Assembly (NCBI GenBank): GCA_965657645.1
Contig: CBFHOS010000001.1
Span: 248,001 to 312,000, forward strand
Length of the DNA stretch: 64,000 bases
Source: CBFHOS01 sp965657645
Lineage (GTDB): Bacteria; Pseudomonadota; Alphaproteobacteria; Puniceispirillales; Puniceispirillaceae
Direction: 5' to 3'
The notes beneath the pieces were generated by a model. The model did no database searches, had not been told where the DNA came from, and saw nothing but the letters and a program-made list of their open reading frames with translations. A program made the translations under genes and the position numbers. Positions 60,953 to 64,000 of this stretch are shown one piece after another (the first letter of the stretch is position 1; each line of letters opens with the position of its first letter).

Positions 60953-62205
60953 TGGCACGTTTACAGCCTGTTCGTGGCACTAGCGATCTTTTGCCGGCGG
61001 CTATGGCTGGCCATCGCAATGTTATGGAAACAGCGCGCGATGCGTCTGCCCGTTATGGCTTTGCGCAAATGGCGACGCCGATCTTTGAATTTGCCGAAGT
61101 CTTTTCGCGCCCGCTTGGTGATAGTAGTGATGTGGTCACTAAAGAGACCTACAGCTTTACCGACCGTGGCGGCGAGAATTTGATGTTGCGGCCAGAAAAC
61201 ACCGCTGGTGTTGTGCGGGCGATGATCTCTAATGGCCTCACCCAATCATTGCCGTTGAAATATTTCTATGCGGGGCCGATGTTCCGGTACGAGCGTCCAC
61301 AAAAAGGCCGGATGCGGCAATTCCACCAGATCGGTGTTGAATATCTTGGCCCAACAGAGCCGCTTGCCGATGCTGAAATTATCGCCTGTGGGGCGCGTGT
61401 TCTAGCTGACCTTGGTGTGCTTGATAATTGCGTACTGCATCTAAATTCTCTTGGTGATAGCGCTAGTCGCGCCGCCTATCGCACCGCCTTGATCGACTAT
61501 TTTAGTGCCCATGAGAGCGCCCTATCAGAAGATAGCAAAGCCCGTCTTGCGGTTAATCCGCTGCGTATCCTTGATAGTAAGGATCAGGGTGACCGCGCGT
61601 TACTGGCTGATGCGCCGCGTTTGCAAGATCATTTGAATGCTTTATCCAAGGCGCATTTTGATGGGGTTTGCGCGGCTCTTGATGCGGCTGAAGTGAAATG
61701 GGTTTTTGATCCCTTGCTGGTGCGCGGCCTCGATTATTACTGCCATACGGCTTTTGAATTTATCACCGATGCGCTGGGGGCGCAGGGCACGGTTCTGGGT
61801 GGTGGCCGTTATGATGGTCTTAGCGAGATGCTGGGCGGCCCGCCTGTTGGCGGCGTTGGCTGGGCGGCTGGTGTTGAAAGACTGGCAATGCTGGTTGGCG
61901 ATGTCGAGGCAGACGTGCCGCGTGTTGCATTGATCGCGGCTGAACCTGATGCCGAAGCACTGGTCTTTTCCATGGCCGAAGAATTGCGCACGGCCGGAAT
62001 TGCGGTCGATGTGCCAGTGTCTGGAAACATGGGCAAAAAGATGAAAAAGGCCGACAAGGCAGGCGCCGGGGTGGCCTTTATCCTTGGCGGTGCGGAAATC
62101 GCCGCCCAGACAATCCAGATGCGTGATCTTGGCGATGGAAGCCAAACAGAAATTCCTCAAAACGATATTATTAGCGCCGCGCGGGGATGGCTCGCCACCC
62201 ATTAA
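60952..62205 (+). CDS. hisS: Histidyl-tRNA synthetase
   Basis: 417 residues. Class II motifs: RPENTAGVVRA (about 82), YAGPMFRYERPQKGRMRQFHQ (about 104-124) and the histidine-specific RGLDYYCHTAFEF near residue 258. Anticodon domain at the C-terminus. Coupled to ispG by a one-base overlap. Confidence 0.96.
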   Translation: MARLQPVRGTSDLLPAAMAGHRNVMETARDASARYGFAQMATPIFEFAEVFSRPLGDSSDVVTKETYSFTDRGGENLMLRPENTAGVVRAMISNGLTQSLPLKYFYAGPMFRYERPQKGRMRQFHQIGVEYLGPTEPLADAEIIACGARVLADLGVLDNCVLHLNSLGDSASRAAYRTALIDYFSAHESALSEDSKARLAVNPLRILDSKDQGDRALLADAPRLQDHLNALSKAHFDGVCAALDAAEVKWVFDPLLVRGLDYYCHTAFEFITDALGAQGTVLGGGRYDGLSEMLGGPPVGGVGWAAGVERLAMLVGDVEADVPRVALIAAEPDAEALVFSMAEELRTAGIAVDVPVSGNMGKKMKKADKAGAGVAFILGGAEIAAQTIQMRDLGDGSQTEIPQNDIISAARGWLATH

Positions 62206-62252
62206 AGTGGTAGCTAGATTGCCCCATAGCGATAGCGGAAAAGGATAGCCGG

Positions 62253-63332
62253 ATGAGCCTGGAATCAACCATGGATAAAGTTCTCGATCGACGCCGCGAG
62301 GTCGAGGAGAAGCTGTCACATTCGGCCGATTTATCGCCTGCGGATATGGCCAATTTGTCCCGCGAATTATCCGAATTGCGTCCGGTATGCGACCAGATCG
62401 AAATCGTCCAGCGCCTGACTAGCGAATTGCGTGACGCCAAGGCGATGATCGAGGATGCGGATGGTGACGCCGACATGGCCGAGATGGCACAGGCTGAAAT
62501 CGATGATATCAGCCCGCGTTTGCCGGATGAAGAAGCCAAATTACAATTGCTGTTATTGCCGAAAGATAAGGATGATTCGCGTAACGCCATCCTAGAGGTG
62601 CGCGCCGGAACAGGCGGTGATGAGGCCGCGTTATTCGCCGCTGATCTGTTTTCGATGTATCAGCGCTTTGCCGCCAAACATGGCTGGCGTTTCGAAGTGA
62701 TGGAAATATCTGAAACCGGCATTGGCGGTTATAAAGAAGCCACCGCAAATATTGCCGGCAGTGATGTGTTCGCCCGGTTGAAATTTGAATCGGGTGTGCA
62801 CCGTGTCCAGCGCGTTCCAGAAACCGAAACCGGCGGGCGTATTCATACCTCTGCGGCGACGGTTGCCGTTTTGCCAGAGGCCGAAGAGGTTGATATCGAA
62901 ATTGTTGATGCTGATATCCGCATTGATTTGTTCCGTGCATCGGGTCCGGGCGGGCAATCGGTGAACACGACCGATTCCGCGGTCCGCATCACCCACTTGC
63001 CGACAGGTATTGTGGTTAGCCAGCAGGATGAAAAATCCCAGCATAAAAACCGGGCGAAGGCGATGAAGATTCTGCGCTCTCGGATCTATGATGCCGAACG
63101 CGCCAGAGTTCAGGCCGAACGCGCCGCCTCACGCAAAGGTCAGGTTGGATCGGGTGATCGTTCAGAGCGCATTCGCACCTATAACTTTCCGCAAGGTCGG
63201 GTAACTGATCACCGCATTAACCTCACATTATACAAGCTCGACCGGATTGTTGCGGGTGAAGCGTTGGACGAAGTTGTCGAGGCGTTGATTGCCGAGGATC
63301 AGGCTCAGCGTCTGGCCGAAGGCGCCGAGTAA
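62253..63332 (+). CDS. prfA: Peptide chain release factor 1
   Basis: Reads UAA and UAG. 359 residues with the catalytic GGQ at 233-235 in GPGGQSVNTTDSAVR and the RAGTGGDEAALFA block near residue 115. Full length; ATG 62253 follows AAGGAT. Upstream of its own methylase gene prmC. Confidence 0.96.
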   Translation: MSLESTMDKVLDRRREVEEKLSHSADLSPADMANLSRELSELRPVCDQIEIVQRLTSELRDAKAMIEDADGDADMAEMAQAEIDDISPRLPDEEAKLQLLLLPKDKDDSRNAILEVRAGTGGDEAALFAADLFSMYQRFAAKHGWRFEVMEISETGIGGYKEATANIAGSDVFARLKFESGVHRVQRVPETETGGRIHTSAATVAVLPEAEEVDIEIVDADIRIDLFRASGPGGQSVNTTDSAVRITHLPTGIVVSQQDEKSQHKNRAKAMKILRSRIYDAERARVQAERAASRKGQVGSGDRSERIRTYNFPQGRVTDHRINLTLYKLDRIVAGEALDEVVEALIAEDQAQRLAEGAE

Positions 63333-63335
63333 ATA

Positions 63336-64000
63336 GTGCCCACAGATGCCCGTCATATCCTGAATGCGGCGGCCGATACACTGGCCACGGCCGGGGTTGA
63401 AAACCCGCGGGGTGACGCACGTCTGTTATTGGGTTTGGCATTGGGACGGGATGGTCCGGTTTTGCCGCATGAGGATCTGGATAATTACAACGAAGCCATT
63501 GCCGCTAGCTTTGACGAGTTGATCGCCCGGCGTGTTGGCGGGGAACCGGTTAGCCGAATGCGGGGCTGGCGTGAATTTTGGTCCCTTCGCTTTGCGATTA
63601 ACGAGGCAACATTGGATCCACGCCCTGATTCAGAATGTCTGGTTGAAGCGGCGACAGCTTTTGGACGATTGAAAGATACGGGCGATCCGGCCAAGCCCCT
63701 TAAGATTGCCGATCTTGGCACCGGTTCAGGCTGTTTACTGCTTGCCTGCCTGTCTGAATTACCGGCGGCCAGTGGTGTTGGCATTGATATAAATGGATCG
63801 GCAATTGCGATGGCGCGGGCGAATGCCGCGGCCCTTGGTCTGGATGACCGTGCCCGTTTTATCGAGCGCAGTTTTACCGCATTAGCCAAAAATCAGGACC
63901 CTGATACGGACCCAGAGCCGGACATGCCAGCGCAGGATTTCGACATTATTCTATGCAACCCGCCCTATATCCCATCCGCCGAGATTGCCGGTCTTGCCGA
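63336..64000 (+). CDS. prmC: Release factor glutamine methyltransferase PrmC, N-terminal 221 residues (cut by window edge)
   Basis: Methylates the GGQ glutamine of release factors, such as the product of the preceding gene. A GTG at 63336 sits 3 bp after the prfA stop and opens the frame to the right edge. SAM motif LKIADLGTGSGCLLLACL is near residue 122, and the catalytic N208-P-P-Y at the edge. A D/P-rich insert (DPDTDPEPD, about residues 190-200) comes from imperfect 12-bp repetition. The C-terminus is outside the window. Confidence 0.92.
   Translation, partial: MPTDARHILNAAADTLATAGVENPRGDARLLLGLALGRDGPVLPHEDLDNYNEAIAASFDELIARRVGGEPVSRMRGWREFWSLRFAINEATLDPRPDSECLVEAATAFGRLKDTGDPAKPLKIADLGTGSGCLLLACLSELPAASGVGIDINGSAIAMARANAAALGLDDRARFIERSFTALAKNQDPDTDPEPDMPAQDFDIILCNPPYIPSAEIAGLA

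Noticed and set aside
61642..62319. 225-codon minus-strand open frame across hisS and prfA start
   Set aside because: Overlaps two conserved genes in antisense, with no domain recognised.
1..64000. tRNA, rRNA, tmRNA, riboswitch or insertion sequence
   Set aside because: Reading the gaps I found no cloverleaf with a GTTCGA-type arm, no known riboswitch core, no transposase and no terminal inverted repeats. A covariance-model search could still detect weak RNA genes.

Overview
The window reads as a compact chromosome segment of a free-living alphaproteobacterium. Supporting family-level evidence: a class I lysyl-tRNA synthetase, a double-length dCTP deaminase, aerobic CobS/CobT cobaltochelatase subunits, a Cox15-type heme A synthase, a homologue of the complex I factor NDUFAF5, quinone-dependent PyrD, and the alphaproteobacterial order aroK-aroB-corB. 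Gene content (CO-dehydrogenase-like subunits, betaine-homocysteine methyltransferase, a sulfite reductase cluster) would fit a marine SAR116-type organism, but that placement is inference. No tRNA, rRNA, insertion sequence, prophage or CRISPR array was seen; both window edges cut genes (acs on the left, prmC on the right).

Layout. 1-10.5 kb: acetyl-CoA synthetase, recX, an ABC-2 permease, dCTP deaminase, an argD-argF-hslO run, a lipoprotein, trkH and folE. 10.7-15.2 kb: a molybdenum-hydroxylase island with small (2Fe-2S) and medium (FAD) subunits on the minus strand, divergent from xdhC and a fused MoeA-like/MocA-like gene; no large catalytic subunit is present. 15.2-20.5 kb: a cysteine-free DJ-1/PfpI-like protein, DUF1289, betaine-homocysteine methyltransferase, aspS, ctaA. 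20.5-25.6 kb: a sulfite-reduction operon (degenerate cysG, DUF2849, cysI, DUF934) followed by a thioredoxin-reductase-like ferredoxin-NADP reductase. 25.6-27.9 kb: groESL with a promoter, a CIRCE operator and a strong terminator. 28-38.5 kb: a DinG-like helicase, lysK-pyrD, a ribbon-helix-helix protein, rpmB, a cobT-cobS-J-domain operon and bolA. 38.5-46.7 kb: DUF2889, a CorB-like CBS transporter, aroB-aroK, a 45-residue membrane protein coupled to a 744-residue exported protein, xerD and accA. 46.7-52.5 kb: nitrilase, glutaredoxin, comF, NDUFAF5-like methyltransferase, mutT-argJ-parvulin. 52.8-64 kb: secA, DUF1178, ubiG, lysC, rodZ-ispG-hisS and prfA-prmC.

The most unusual property is a set of about seventeen short tandem arrays (units 6-35 bp, 2-7 copies, sequences mostly unrelated but often containing C/G runs) scattered through the window at gene ends, intergenic gaps and protein linkers. 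Arrays inside genes all have periods that are multiples of three; intergenic ones also have periods of 10, 11, 20, 22 and 35. They have expanded the nucleotide-binding loop of CysG, the linker of the MoeA-MocA fusion, the termini of XdhC, CobS, DUF2849 and DUF934 proteins, and supply the last codons and stop of ubiG. Several could form G-quadruplexes.

Functionally the cluster logic is coherent: XdhC and the MocA-like cytidylyltransferase domain would mature the cofactor of a CoxSM-type hydroxylase, siroheme synthase and ferredoxin reductase would serve sulfite reductase, and CobST implies B12 synthesis, whose uroporphyrinogen methyltransferase could replace the truncated methyltransferase half of CysG.
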